From the NCBI RefSeq assembly GCF_004328665.1, contig NZ_CP019771.1, positions 600,855-664,854 on the forward strand: 64,000 nucleotides of DNA. The letters are read 5' to 3'. This document shows, in pieces, positions 9,487-18,849 of this stretch. The notes below the pieces were generated by a model. That model was not told where the DNA came from, did no database searches, and saw only the letters and a program-made list of their open reading frames with translations. Each line of letters starts with the position of its first letter. Position 1 is the first letter of the stretch. The DNA is from Pseudoalteromonas sp. DL-6. Its GTDB lineage: Bacteria; Pseudomonadota; Gammaproteobacteria; Enterobacterales; Alteromonadaceae. The position numbers were made by a program, and so were the translations under genes.

Positions 9487-10986
9487 ATGTCGGGTAAAAC
9501 GCTTATTTTTAATTTTGATGGTACCGGCAGTGAACCCCGCGACGCAGACCAATTTAGTACTGAGCACTTTAAAGAAGACGCCAGTATTTCTAATATTTTA
9601 AAACTACATTTATTGCTCGGCGGTAAACTTGATGATTCACCCACCACCCCATTTTCCAAGCAATTAAGCTTTTATTACCAAGGCATAGGCACCAAGGGCA
9701 GTCGTTTAAAGCGAATTTTAAATCAAGCACTTGCCCCACGCTCTGACGACGTAGCCAGCATTTTAACTCAAGCTATTAATGATTTTAAACAACACTACCA
9801 AAGCGGCGATACTCTACTACTTACTGGTTTTAGTAGAGGCGCGGCGTTAGCACGGCGCTTTGCTAAATGTCTAGAACCATTAATAAATGAGCGAGTGTAT
9901 TTGTGTGTGTTTGATACCGTCGCCTCAATTGGCTTGTCAAAGGTAAGTAAGGCTACCCGTGGTGCTGAACATGTTATTTTTGAAAACCATACCATTGCCA
10001 ATAATGTCACTGAGGCATTGCACTGTGTTGCGCTTGATGAAAAACGTCGCGCCTTTGAGCCCACATTAATGAACCAACAAGCCAACATTACCGAGCTGTG
10101 GTTTGCAGGAGCTCATTCCGATGTGGGAGGTGGCTACTATCGCGATGGGCTTGCTGATATTTGTTTGCGTTATGCACTTGAATGGCTTATTGCTCAACCG
10201 CTATCGGTCTCGTTATTAACCAGTCATGACATAGACTACGAAAGTCTTTTACCTGAGAGTAACTTGGTTGCCCAAGACGATGTGACGGTTATTCCCGATC
10301 CACTGGCGCTGAGTCATCAGCAACATTACTTTTGGTTAAACCCATTTTTTAAACTTGTTGATAGGCAGTGCTGTGTATTAATTGAGGATGAAATAAGCCA
10401 CATCGCTCCATTAATACATCACAGTGTTGCGCAGCGAATTAATAAATTAACTAGCTATCGCCCTGAATCGTTAAAAAACTTACATTATAAAATGATTTAC
10501 AGTGACGACAGCACACTGAACTTTATGGGACTCAGTAGCCATATAATGCTCGCCAACCAAAATATGAGCTTACTGAGTGTTAATCAAAGCCAAGATGTGA
10601 TGGTGTACGCCAGCGAAACTTATAACGCCACCGGCTTAATGCTTTCCCAAGGTGCGACCTATCGCTTTACACCTTATCCTAATCAATATTGGTATGACGA
10701 TGGTGTAAAGTGCTCTCCTTCTGGTTGGCATCGCGATAACGTGCAACTCGGTGTAAAAGAGATCCCTATGGCATTACTTGAGCCATTTAGGCGTTTAGCT
10801 ATGGCGCAGTGGTTTAGTTTAATAGGTACAATTGGTCAAAGCGATGAACATGCATTTGAAATTGCCGAAGGCGTTGAAGTAACCATTAAAAAATCGGGAG
10901 AATTTTGCCCATTTGCTAATGATTTAAATCGTTTTTATGGGGCGAATGCTGGCAGGATAAAACTCAAAATAACGCGATTAAGTTGA
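9487..10986 (+). CDS. DUF2235 alpha/beta-hydrolase
   Basis: A 499-residue protein with an N-terminal DUF2235 domain, a predicted alpha/beta hydrolase related to the Tle1 phospholipases. The family opening appears as LIFNFDGTGS (residues 5-14). The nucleophile elbow is GFSRG at 114-118 with Ser116. The conserved acid/metal region is FAGAHSDVGGGYYRDGLAD near 207-225. No signal peptide is visible. Tle1 effectors are delivered by type VI secretion, but no VgrG, PAAR or immunity-like gene lies nearby, so effector status is only a possibility. The C-terminal third (about 330-499) is not recognised. AAGGA sits 9 bp before the ATG. It is a lone gene, convergent with nagP. Confidence 0.8.
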   Translation: MSGKTLIFNFDGTGSEPRDADQFSTEHFKEDASISNILKLHLLLGGKLDDSPTTPFSKQLSFYYQGIGTKGSRLKRILNQALAPRSDDVASILTQAINDFKQHYQSGDTLLLTGFSRGAALARRFAKCLEPLINERVYLCVFDTVASIGLSKVSKATRGAEHVIFENHTIANNVTEALHCVALDEKRRAFEPTLMNQQANITELWFAGAHSDVGGGYYRDGLADICLRYALEWLIAQPLSVSLLTSHDIDYESLLPESNLVAQDDVTVIPDPLALSHQQHYFWLNPFFKLVDRQCCVLIEDEISHIAPLIHHSVAQRINKLTSYRPESLKNLHYKMIYSDDSTLNFMGLSSHIMLANQNMSLLSVNQSQDVMVYASETYNATGLMLSQGATYRFTPYPNQYWYDDGVKCSPSGWHRDNVQLGVKEIPMALLEPFRRLAMAQWFSLIGTIGQSDEHAFEIAEGVEVTIKKSGEFCPFANDLNRFYGANAGRIKLKITRLS

Positions 10987-11003
10987 CATGTAATAGTTAA
11001 TAA

Positions 11004-11034
11004 TCAGTGCACTTTATACTGCAAAGTGCACTGA
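11004..11034. terminator. Hairpin between convergent DUF2235 and nagP genes
   Basis: The 12-bp stem TCAGTGCACTTT / AAAGTGCACTGA with a seven-base loop lies midway between two convergent stops. It lacks a strong T-tract on either side, so termination is inferred mainly from position. Confidence 0.55.
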
Positions 11035-11058
11035 GCTAGGGATAGCTGGTGGATGTTA

Positions 11059-12351
11059 TTACTTTTTCATTTTATGGCCTTTCACGGCATAAAATAATAT
11101 AAATAAGTAACAGGGTAACAATACAGAATAGCCAGTTTGTAGCGAGGTAAAGCCGCTCAGTAAGCCCCATAACACCGGACCAAATGCACCGCCTGCAATA
11201 CCCATTACTAACAGTGCTGAGCCTGTACTGGTTAGTTTACCTAACCCTGATAACGCTAGTGGGAAAACCGCTGGCCAAACAATGGCGTTTGCTAAGCCTA
11301 AAAAGGCAATTAGTAGTAAAGCGTCTGGTAAATTTGCGCCACCTAAAGGCACCAGTATGGCGTTGGCAATAACAAACGATTGCGCATCAATAAACAAAAT
11401 ACACAGGGTGATCACAATACCCAATACTGCCGATGCTGTTAAGGCCGCTTGCTGAGAGATAAATTTAGGGATAAGCATAATACCTAAAATATAACCAAAC
11501 ACCATAAACATCATAGTGTATGAGGTCATTACCCCATAGTTTTCAACACCCAGCGATAGTGCAAAAGTACCTATGGTATCGCCAGCAATAACCTCTACGG
11601 CAACATATAAAAAGATAGCAATAGCACCTAACACTAAGTTTGGATGAGAGAGTGTTTCACGAATTTCACTTTTATCGTTTATTGCTTCAACTTCATCATT
11701 GATAAGTTCTGGCAGCGGTGATTTTTTAACTGCAAAAGCTAATACACCAATGAATAGCGCCATGCCTAAGTAAGGTAAAATAAGGCCATTTGCCATATCA
11801 TCAACTTGCTGTTGGCTTAGCTCTGTGCCTACCGTACCGGTAAAGTTACTTAAAATTAAGGCGGTAAATACCATCGGCGAGATAACTCCTGCGCCTTTAT
11901 TTAAAATACCCATAATACTAATACGTACAGCCGCTGATTCTTCTGGCCCTAAGCGCACCACATACGGGTTAACCGCGGTTTGTAATAAGGTTTGCCCTGC
12001 GCCCATTACTAACTGGGCTAATAAAAATAAAGGAAAAAACTGTGACATAGCAGCAGGAATAAACATTAAGCCTGCTAACATCATACAGCCCATACCCAAT
12101 GCCATACCGTTTTTATAGCCAACCTTCTTGATCAATACTGCCGAGGGCAGCGCAGTAAATGTAACCGCAATATAAAAGGAAAATAAAATTAACGACCCTT
12201 GAAATGGAGTTAACTGTAAAATTTGACTTAAGTACGGCATTAACGAGCCATTAAGCCAAGTAGCAAAGCCCAGTATAAAAAATAATACCGCAACAATGGC
12301 CATTGGGACCACGCTACTATTTTTGGACGTATCCATAACATTGGTTGTCAT
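11059..12351 (-). CDS. nagP: N-acetylglucosamine transporter, MFS/FucP family
   Basis: A 430-residue inner-membrane sugar:H+ symporter with about 12 hydrophobic segments. It begins MVPMAIVAVLFFILGFATWLNG-like, with the FucP-family motif GFATWLNGSLMPYLSQ, where NGSL-type residues line the entry. The family hallmark LVMGAGQTLLQTAVNPYV is also present. It is the last gene of nagK-nagB-II-nagA-nagP, 32 bp after nagA, with AAGGAAA before its ATG. NagP is the established GlcNAc permease in Shewanella and other alteromonads, which often lack a GlcNAc phosphotransferase system; the kinase NagK in the same operon fits import of free sugar. Regulation should be by NagR at 15508. Confidence 0.9.
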   Translation of the reverse strand: MTTNVMDTSKNSSVVPMAIVAVLFFILGFATWLNGSLMPYLSQILQLTPFQGSLILFSFYIAVTFTALPSAVLIKKVGYKNGMALGMGCMMLAGLMFIPAAMSQFFPLFLLAQLVMGAGQTLLQTAVNPYVVRLGPEESAAVRISIMGILNKGAGVISPMVFTALILSNFTGTVGTELSQQQVDDMANGLILPYLGMALFIGVLAFAVKKSPLPELINDEVEAINDKSEIRETLSHPNLVLGAIAIFLYVAVEVIAGDTIGTFALSLGVENYGVMTSYTMMFMVFGYILGIMLIPKFISQQAALTASAVLGIVITLCILFIDAQSFVIANAILVPLGGANLPDALLLIAFLGLANAIVWPAVFPLALSGLGKLTSTGSALLVMGIAGGAFGPVLWGLLSGFTSLQTGYSVLLPCYLFILFYAVKGHKMKK

Positions 12352-12383
12352 GTTATTTTCCTTTATTTATATTTATTATGTTG

Positions 12384-13511
12384 TTAACAAACCTGAGCGC
12401 CGCCAATCCACGTGCTAATGACTTGTTGTTGTGTGTTTAATTGTACAAAATCTGCTGGGCTACCCAGTACTAATCGCCCGTGTGTGGCAGGCAACTTTAA
12501 ATACTGAGCAGGGTATAAACTGGCCATATTCAGCGCTTGCGCTAATGGCTGCTTTAAATGAGTTACAGTGTTTCTAACTGCGGTTGCCATATCAAGCGCA
12601 GAGCCGGCCAACTCACCGGTTGTAGACGTGAGCTTACCATTATCTAAGTTGACAGTTCGGTCAAAAAAAGCAAATTGAGTATCGTCTGTTCCCACTGGTG
12701 GCATCGCATCAGTAACTAAAAATACGCGCCCCATTGGTTTTGCTTTTAATGCCAGTTGGCATGCTGCGTAATCAACATGATGGCCATCAACAATTAAGCC
12801 ACAGTAAGTATTATCATTTAATAATGCACACCCCACTACACCCGGCTCACGCCCTTGTAATGGCGACATAGCATTGTATAAATGCGTAAATCCGGTTGCC
12901 CCAGCATCAACGCCTTGTTGAGCCTGTGCAAAGCTTGCGTTGGTATGGCCTAAGCAAACCTGAATTCCTAAATCGCGCATTTTGGTAATATCGCTTGGTA
13001 ATACATTTTCAGGCGCTAAGGTTACCACGACTTTACCTAAATCTTGGCGAGATAACACCTGCCATTCTTGTTCAGAAATAGGACGAATAAAATCAGCGCT
13101 GTGAGCGCCCTTTTTTGCCACTGACAAATGCGGGCCTTCAAAGTGAATACCAATAATACCTGGCGTTTGTTGGGCTATCGCCTTAGCAATTACATCGGCT
13201 GCTTGGCGCATTACTTCTACGGTGTCAGTAATTAACGTTGGCAGCATAGCAGTTGTACCGTATTTGGCATGTGCTAGCAGTATTTTTTTAACCCCAGCAA
13301 CACTGCTAGTACGGTTAAACAATTCACCGCCACCGCCATTAACTTGTAGGTCAATAAAGCCAGGTGCAACTAAACCCGTTAGGTGCTCGTCTGCCTGCTG
13401 TACGTTATCATCTATTGCCGTAATAATACCCGCATCAACGCTTAGCACTTTGTCGTTAACAAAGTGCTCGCCATCAAAAAACTGGGCTACATGAATTCGT
13501 TTAACTGACAT
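12384..13511 (-). CDS. nagA: N-acetylglucosamine-6-phosphate deacetylase
   Basis: Removes acetate from GlcNAc-6-phosphate to give glucosamine-6-phosphate. The 375-residue amidohydrolase has the metal and substrate motifs of NagA: VAPGFIDLQVNGGGG early (residues 49-63), IGIHFEGPHLS, VCLGHTNASF, GFTHLYNAMSPL, IVDGHHVD, and the catalytic aspartate in LVTDAMPPVGTDD. The N and C termini form the small beta-sandwich (ending VISTWIGGAQV). It abuts nagB-II with no gap (stop-start 13511/13512), which implies translational coupling. The product is the direct substrate of NagB-II. Confidence 0.95.
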   Translation of the reverse strand: MSVKRIHVAQFFDGEHFVNDKVLSVDAGIITAIDDNVQQADEHLTGLVAPGFIDLQVNGGGGELFNRTSSVAGVKKILLAHAKYGTTAMLPTLITDTVEVMRQAADVIAKAIAQQTPGIIGIHFEGPHLSVAKKGAHSADFIRPISEQEWQVLSRQDLGKVVVTLAPENVLPSDITKMRDLGIQVCLGHTNASFAQAQQGVDAGATGFTHLYNAMSPLQGREPGVVGCALLNDNTYCGLIVDGHHVDYAACQLALKAKPMGRVFLVTDAMPPVGTDDTQFAFFDRTVNLDNGKLTSTTGELAGSALDMATAVRNTVTHLKQPLAQALNMASLYPAQYLKLPATHGRLVLGSPADFVQLNTQQQVISTWIGGAQVC

Positions 13512-14513
13512 TTATAATGTCCTTGTTACTTTTTTAAGCCCCTTTGGCTCATCAGGATTAAAACCACGGCTTAATGCCACTTTTGCCACATCAAGGTAAA
13601 AACGCTGTAATACTAAAAATGGCGCTAATCGCGGGTGTACTTTAATACCTTGTTGGTTAAGGCTAATCACTTGTGCACCGCGTTTTTTGACCTCAGCAAT
13701 TTGCTGCTGATGTGACTCTTTGGTTTCATCTTCAACCGAGCAATCTAAAATCACTAACCCTTGCTCAACTAAGGTCACCGGACCATGTAAAAACTCCGCA
13801 CTACTAAATGACTCAGCATGAATAGCACACACCTCTTTAAGCTTAAGTGCCATTTCTTTTGAGATAGAAAACCCTAAACCTCGTGCCAATACCACCATAT
13901 TCTTAATATTTGCAAACTCAGTAGGTTGTAGCTGAGTTGGTGAATCTATAATGGCATTAAGCGCGCTAGGTAACTCGTCAAGCCCTTGTAATAATGACTC
14001 ATTTTGAGTCCAATTAGCAACAATATGTACTAGGGCTGATAACGTTGCCAAATAGCTTTTTGTTGCCGCCACCGAAATTTCATCGCCGGCTTTAAGAGGA
14101 ACAAAATCATCGACTATGTCTTGTAGAGGTGACGCTTCATCGTTAACCAGTGCAATACAATAAGCGCCCGCCTCTTTCGCCATTTTTGCCTGGGCAAGAA
14201 TGTCTGGGCTGCGTCCTGATTGAGAAATTACAATCACAACAGCGCCTTCAAGCTTTAATGTTTTACCATATACACTCGCCACTGATGGCGCTGCAGAACT
14301 GACCGGTACACCCGCTTCAATTTCAATTAAATATTTACCAAAAACACCAGCATGATCTGATGAACCGCGACCAATCATCATAACCACCTTAGGGGCCATA
14401 TCGCGAAGCTTATGACCAATTTTTTCCACTAAAGGTTGGTTGGCAATAATTTGCTTTTCAATAACATTTGGCGTTTGCGCCGCTTCTTTTTCCATTAGTG
14501 TGTTAAACATCAT
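13512..14513 (-). CDS. nagB-II: Glucosamine-6-phosphate deaminase, type II (SIS family)
   Basis: Converts glucosamine-6-phosphate to fructose-6-phosphate and ammonia. This is the non-homologous replacement of classical NagB, built from two SIS domains like the isomerase half of GlmS. The 333-residue protein shows MIGRGSSDHAGVFGKY and ISQSGRSPDI in the first SIS domain, and AESFSSAEFLHGPVTLV with the C-terminal FNPDEPKGLKKVTRTL in the second. The start region reads AGGAG-TT-ATG-ATG, so either of two tandem ATGs may be used. The upstream nagK stop TGA overlaps them (ATGA), giving translational coupling. Type II enzymes with this gene order are usual in Shewanella and Pseudoalteromonas. Confidence 0.92.
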   Translation of the reverse strand: MMFNTLMEKEAAQTPNVIEKQIIANQPLVEKIGHKLRDMAPKVVMMIGRGSSDHAGVFGKYLIEIEAGVPVSSAAPSVASVYGKTLKLEGAVVIVISQSGRSPDILAQAKMAKEAGAYCIALVNDEASPLQDIVDDFVPLKAGDEISVAATKSYLATLSALVHIVANWTQNESLLQGLDELPSALNAIIDSPTQLQPTEFANIKNMVVLARGLGFSISKEMALKLKEVCAIHAESFSSAEFLHGPVTLVEQGLVILDCSVEDETKESHQQQIAEVKKRGAQVISLNQQGIKVHPRLAPFLVLQRFYLDVAKVALSRGFNPDEPKGLKKVTRTL

Positions 14514-15421
14514 AACTCCTGGCTGCTGTAATTAACGTGCTGTTGTTTAGCGTAAAGTACAGACCCCATTTCTGGTGACGATAATGGGGCTGATAAAATA
14601 GCTTGTATGTCTGGGTCTAACCATGTTGTCATCACGGTTGATAAGCCACCAATAAACGAAAGCCTAGGTGGGTTTTTATCTAATAATTGTCGTGCAATGT
14701 CGCTTAAATAAGCGCCACCTTCTTTTAAAATGGCAATTGCTGTGGCATCGTTCGCCTGTGCTGATTGAAAAACACATCCTGCAAGTTGCGCAAAAAAGGC
14801 TGCAGGCTTATTGGCAATCACTTCAACAAGTTGCATTGCATCGCTGACTTCTAAATAATTCATTAACAAGTTAGTAAGCGCACCACTTGGGATTAATTTA
14901 TCTAGGCTAAGTAACACATACTGACAAGCAGTAAAACCAATCCATGCACCACTGCCTTTATCACCGTGTGGAAAGCCATGACCGCCAATCATAAACGATT
15001 GACCATTAACGTATGAAAATCCACACGAACCAGTGCCAGCAATCATCACTGCGCCATCGCCGCCCTGATGAGCGCCCATACAAGCAATGAGTAAATCAGT
15101 AGTTAAGTGCATGGTTTTAAATGGGTGTTGCCACTGCATCATTTGATTATGCAAACTTGGTAAGTTAACTCCGGCCAGACCTACTCCTGCAATAAGCTCA
15201 GATAAAGGCGTATCTTTAAGCCCTGCATCTTGTAATGCTAAACGCACTGATTGCTCAATAGAATGAGTTGCTTGATTAAACCCATGTAACGGGTTACCTG
15301 GGCCTGACACGCCGGTGCCGACTATGTCATTACAGCTATTGACGATAATTGCTTTACATTTAGTGCCGCCGCCATCGATCCCCACAAAGAGTTGATTGTT
15401 TTTAAGATTGTTGGTGATCAT
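14510..15421 (-). CDS. nagK: N-acetylglucosamine kinase, BadF/BadG type
   Basis: Phosphorylates GlcNAc to GlcNAc-6-phosphate with ATP. The 303-residue ASKHA protein carries the phosphate-1 loop FVGIDGGGTKCKAIIV near residue 12, the phosphate-2 motif MIAGTGSCGFSY, the sugar-binding HGFPHGDKGSGAWIG and the adenosine-site LSFIGGLST. It is unrelated in sequence to the E. coli ROK-type NagK and belongs to the kinase used in alteromonad chitin pathways. It is the first gene of the operon, with AGAGG six bases before the ATG. The NagR operator is 85 bp upstream of the start codon, between likely promoter elements. Confidence 0.9.
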   Translation of the reverse strand: MITNNLKNNQLFVGIDGGGTKCKAIIVNSCNDIVGTGVSGPGNPLHGFNQATHSIEQSVRLALQDAGLKDTPLSELIAGVGLAGVNLPSLHNQMMQWQHPFKTMHLTTDLLIACMGAHQGGDGAVMIAGTGSCGFSYVNGQSFMIGGHGFPHGDKGSGAWIGFTACQYVLLSLDKLIPSGALTNLLMNYLEVSDAMQLVEVIANKPAAFFAQLAGCVFQSAQANDATAIAILKEGGAYLSDIARQLLDKNPPRLSFIGGLSTVMTTWLDPDIQAILSAPLSSPEMGSVLYAKQQHVNYSSQEL

Positions 15422-15507
15422 TTTTGCCTCTTAAGTTGTTCGACCGTTTTGCAAAACACTAAAATAAAACCGGACTGTCATACTGTATGAATCTTATACT
15501 AGCACAA

Positions 15508-15523
15508 ATGACAGCGTTGTCAT
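15508..15523. promoter_or_regulatory. NagR operator upstream of nagK
   Basis: ATGACAGCGTTGTCAT is a near-perfect 16-bp inverted repeat with the central CG typical of LacI-family operators. It is the exact reverse complement of the site at 18512-18527. It lies between nagK and hex, and NagR of the LacI family is encoded nearby. Confidence 0.85.
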
Positions 15524-15584
15524 TATTTTTATTTACAAATAAATAACTTCTTTTTGTCTTCAATAATTTAAGGAAAAACGCACC

Positions 15585-18275
15585 TTATCGGTGCGTTACT
15601 TTAAGCTTTCTGCTAACACGATTTGCATAAGGCGTTTTAGAACGAACCCATACATCTTGTGTTACTTTGACTGGTTGTGTGTAGGTTTGCCATTGCTCAG
15701 ACCCTTGTTTATATTCAATCACTAAACCAGGGTAAGCAATATTGGCAAACAACATACCGTTATCAATTTTAGCCCCCGCATTTGCAAGACGATAATGCAC
15801 ATCCGCACGTTCTAACTTGGCAAATTCCTTTAGCCCCATGGTGGCAGCAAATGTTTGCCATTGCTGATCGCGCTGCTGCTTTAATTCAGGGCTAAAGCGA
15901 TTTGTTTGTTGGCTATAAACAAAGCCATTATGATCATACGGTACCGCCCAATCCGCTTTATGCCATGCACGCTGTGCCAGCGATAATAACCGTGGGAACA
16001 GCTTATATTCAGCCATATTATTGGTGCGTGTATTTTCGCTCCATAATTGACCCTGAATACCCACAAAACGTTTATCTTTTGCTAAAGGCGCGGATACAAC
16101 CTTCCCTTGCTCATCATGCTTTAACGTGTCATCAGCTACATAAGGCTTATCTTCTCGATCGAGCCAAAATTCAGCATGAATAGGCAAATTATCTGGCATA
16201 AACTGAAATATCTTTTCAGTATTTATATGCCTTGAAGCCCAGTAATAACCATGCTCTTGTGGGTCTGCCTCATACGGGAAGTCAAAATACAATACATCTG
16301 GCGAAGAAAGCACTGCTTGCCAATTTCTATTAGCAAATTCATGTGCACGCTGATGGCCATTCCACATTAATAAATCCCAAACATTACCTTGCACAATCTC
16401 TGGCATATTTTCTGGGTTAGTATGCGATAAGCCATCGCTCCATGCTGCGGTTTCAATATTCATATCAGCCAACATATTGGCAATACGTTCAATAAAATAG
16501 CTGCCCAGCTGACCTGCTTCAGTAATTTCTAACTTATTTTGTTTAATAAAATCGGCACAAGCAGGTGAATCAACCCATGCACCTGCAGTTTCATCTGCGC
16601 CTATGTGATAACGAGTTAGCGGATGCTGTGCCTCACTATGAATACTTTTTACTTGTTCCATTACCTCACGGATAAACGCATAGGATGAGTCTAAACACAC
16701 ATTAATAGTATTGTCGTTATAATGTTGTACCGACGAATAGAGCGTTGTATCAAGCGGGTCATACAGTAAAAACTGTTCGGCTTTTTGTTTATCGCCTTGT
16801 TTTATGTATTTATTATAACGCGCTTGCATGGCTTTAATTGCAGCGCGAGAATGCCCTGGCATGTCAAGCGATGGGATCACTTGAATGTGGCGCGCACTCG
16901 CCGCTTTAAGTATTTCTTGGTAGTCAGCTACCGAATAGTAACCGTTTGCTGCACTTGAAGTATCTAGCCCTGCGCCTAATTGTGGCATTAAACATTGCTG
17001 CTCACTTTGATCAAAACAGCGCTTTGCACCTACATCGGTTAGCTCAGGAAGTGATGGAATTTCTAAACGCCAGCCTTCATCATCACCTAAGTGTAAATGT
17101 AGCTTGTTAAGTTTATAAGCTGCCATTTGATCAAGTAACTTTAAAATAAAGCCTTTGTCACGAAAGTTCCGTGCTACATCAACCAACACCCCTCTAAACT
17201 GATAATGCGGTGCATCAATAACCTCTCCCACAGGTAACATATCACTGTTAACTTGGTATAAACTCGCTAAACTTTGCAGAGCATAAAAAACACCCGTTTC
17301 GTCAGCGGCATCAATAACAACCTCATCGGCTTTAATCGCTAATTTATAACTGCCATTAAGCTGATCTTTTTTAACAGTGGAATTAAGTGTGACTTTAATT
17401 GCCGCTGCATCATCGCTTACATTAATACCTAACAGTGCCAAGCGCTCAATTGCAGCCAATACACTTGATTTATCAACTTCTGCATAGTTAATATTAAGCC
17501 CTTGGCTAATATCAAGCGTTTGAGTTTGACTAAACTCGCTAACGCGTGGGGTAGGTATAATTTGTTGAGCAATCACATTGCTTACTTGATTTTGCGAGGT
17601 TAAATAAGCTGAAAAGTCATACTTTTCATTACGCTCAAACAAGCGCTCAGCAGTAAGCCACTGAGTTTTATCGCTCTCAGTACGTTTAAACTGACGAGTG
17701 TAATCGGTATAAGGCTCTACATGTGGTAATAGCTCTAAGCCCGTCTCCAGGTCAATTTTAGGCCTTGTACTTTCAATCACTTTAGCGGTGTCATTGTTAT
17801 TCACCACGATATAGTTAGGAATAGCGTCGCTTTGCGATAATGACCAAAAATGCGCATAAAAAGTAATCGTTTTAGTCTCACCGGCTTTAAAGCCAGTAAA
17901 CCCGTCTTTAAGCTCAATAACATGAATATCGCCATTAACGTGTTTAATAGTAAATTCATCGCTAACCGACTTTTGTATTGGCGTAATTTGACTAAAGTAA
18001 ATTTTCCATTGGTCAACATTGATCGCCGAGTTGGCAGTTAAATGTAAGTTTGCTTTAAAACAGTGACCGTTTTCAATATTTGGATCGCACTGAGCTGATG
18101 GGCGGTTATCAACTTGCTGATATTTTATTTGTAATGTGTTGGCAAGTAACTCCACCGCACTGTCGTTTGCAGGGCTTAGCTGAACCGATACGGTGTTTTG
18201 TTCATCAACATTGCCCTGACACGCACTTAAACCCAGTGCTAAGCAGCATGCTGTCAGTAATGATTTAATCTTCAT
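15585..18275 (-). CDS. hex: Chitobiase / beta-N-acetylhexosaminidase (GH20), lipoprotein
   Basis: Cleaves chitobiose and short chitooligosaccharides to GlcNAc, feeding the adjacent nag operon. The 896-residue protein begins with a signal peptide ending in the lipobox LSAC (Cys19), so it should be lipid-anchored in the envelope. Residues about 25-180 form the CHB_HEX carbohydrate-binding domain. A GH20b-type domain follows (about 230-350), then the TIM-barrel beginning FRGVLVDVARNFRDK with HLGDDEGWR and IPSLDMPGHSRAA. The catalytic Asp-Glu pair lies in YHIGADETAGAW near 559-560. A final CHB_HEX_C region (about 810-896) ends the protein. A second NagR site lies 237 bp upstream. Confidence 0.93.
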   Translation of the reverse strand: MKIKSLLTACCLALGLSACQGNVDEQNTVSVQLSPANDSAVELLANTLQIKYQQVDNRPSAQCDPNIENGHCFKANLHLTANSAINVDQWKIYFSQITPIQKSVSDEFTIKHVNGDIHVIELKDGFTGFKAGETKTITFYAHFWSLSQSDAIPNYIVVNNNDTAKVIESTRPKIDLETGLELLPHVEPYTDYTRQFKRTESDKTQWLTAERLFERNEKYDFSAYLTSQNQVSNVIAQQIIPTPRVSEFSQTQTLDISQGLNINYAEVDKSSVLAAIERLALLGINVSDDAAAIKVTLNSTVKKDQLNGSYKLAIKADEVVIDAADETGVFYALQSLASLYQVNSDMLPVGEVIDAPHYQFRGVLVDVARNFRDKGFILKLLDQMAAYKLNKLHLHLGDDEGWRLEIPSLPELTDVGAKRCFDQSEQQCLMPQLGAGLDTSSAANGYYSVADYQEILKAASARHIQVIPSLDMPGHSRAAIKAMQARYNKYIKQGDKQKAEQFLLYDPLDTTLYSSVQHYNDNTINVCLDSSYAFIREVMEQVKSIHSEAQHPLTRYHIGADETAGAWVDSPACADFIKQNKLEITEAGQLGSYFIERIANMLADMNIETAAWSDGLSHTNPENMPEIVQGNVWDLLMWNGHQRAHEFANRNWQAVLSSPDVLYFDFPYEADPQEHGYYWASRHINTEKIFQFMPDNLPIHAEFWLDREDKPYVADDTLKHDEQGKVVSAPLAKDKRFVGIQGQLWSENTRTNNMAEYKLFPRLLSLAQRAWHKADWAVPYDHNGFVYSQQTNRFSPELKQQRDQQWQTFAATMGLKEFAKLERADVHYRLANAGAKIDNGMLFANIAYPGLVIEYKQGSEQWQTYTQPVKVTQDVWVRSKTPYANRVSRKLKVTHR

Positions 18276-18849
18276 TCGCTACTTTCCTCTATTGTATTAA
18301 CTTAGTCACTTAAACACCTATTTCAAATGCTAAAAATTAAGTCGATTTTTCAATGCATTCATTCTTAGTGTGGTTAGTTTATGATGTACCATCAGCTAAA
18401 AAATATTTTATGCTTTTAAATCAATCACTATTCATATCTAGCAATTGCTACCTTAGCCAAACAATGCACTAACGAAGGTTTTAAATAATAATTAACATTG
18501 CGCTTCAACTTATGACAACGCTGTCATTTAACGGTTAATGTATCCTTTTTTTTCTTTTATAGCTACACAAGGGGGCAAAAAAGATACAAATAATTTACAT
18601 GCATACGTATGGTTTTATTTTAAATCATTGTATTTAAATGAGATTTAAATATTACCAAATCATTACCTGAAACTTTATCTACCATTCTCACAAGAAAGGC
18701 GTATAAATTAACTGTTAATATTCAATGATGTCTTTATAATTTAGCCGTCAAATAATAAAAACCGAGTACAGTTAACTGCATTTGCTGTAGTTGTTTGCCG
18801 ATAAAGATAATTTAGTGCCCAAAATGATATGTAAAGGTCTATTAAGCCG
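18276..18849. other. Intergenic control region between hex and nagR
   Basis: A 574-bp AT-rich divergent spacer. The only clear element is the NagR operator at 18512-18527; no small gene or RNA was seen. Its length leaves room for separate promoters for hex and nagR, both possibly touched by the one operator. Confidence 0.6.
18512..18527. promoter_or_regulatory. NagR operator between hex and nagR
   Basis: ATGACAACGCTGTCAT is the exact reverse complement of the operator at 15508-15523. It is 237 bp upstream of the hex start and 323 bp upstream of the nagR start, so hex and possibly nagR itself are regulated with the nag operon. Confidence 0.85.
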
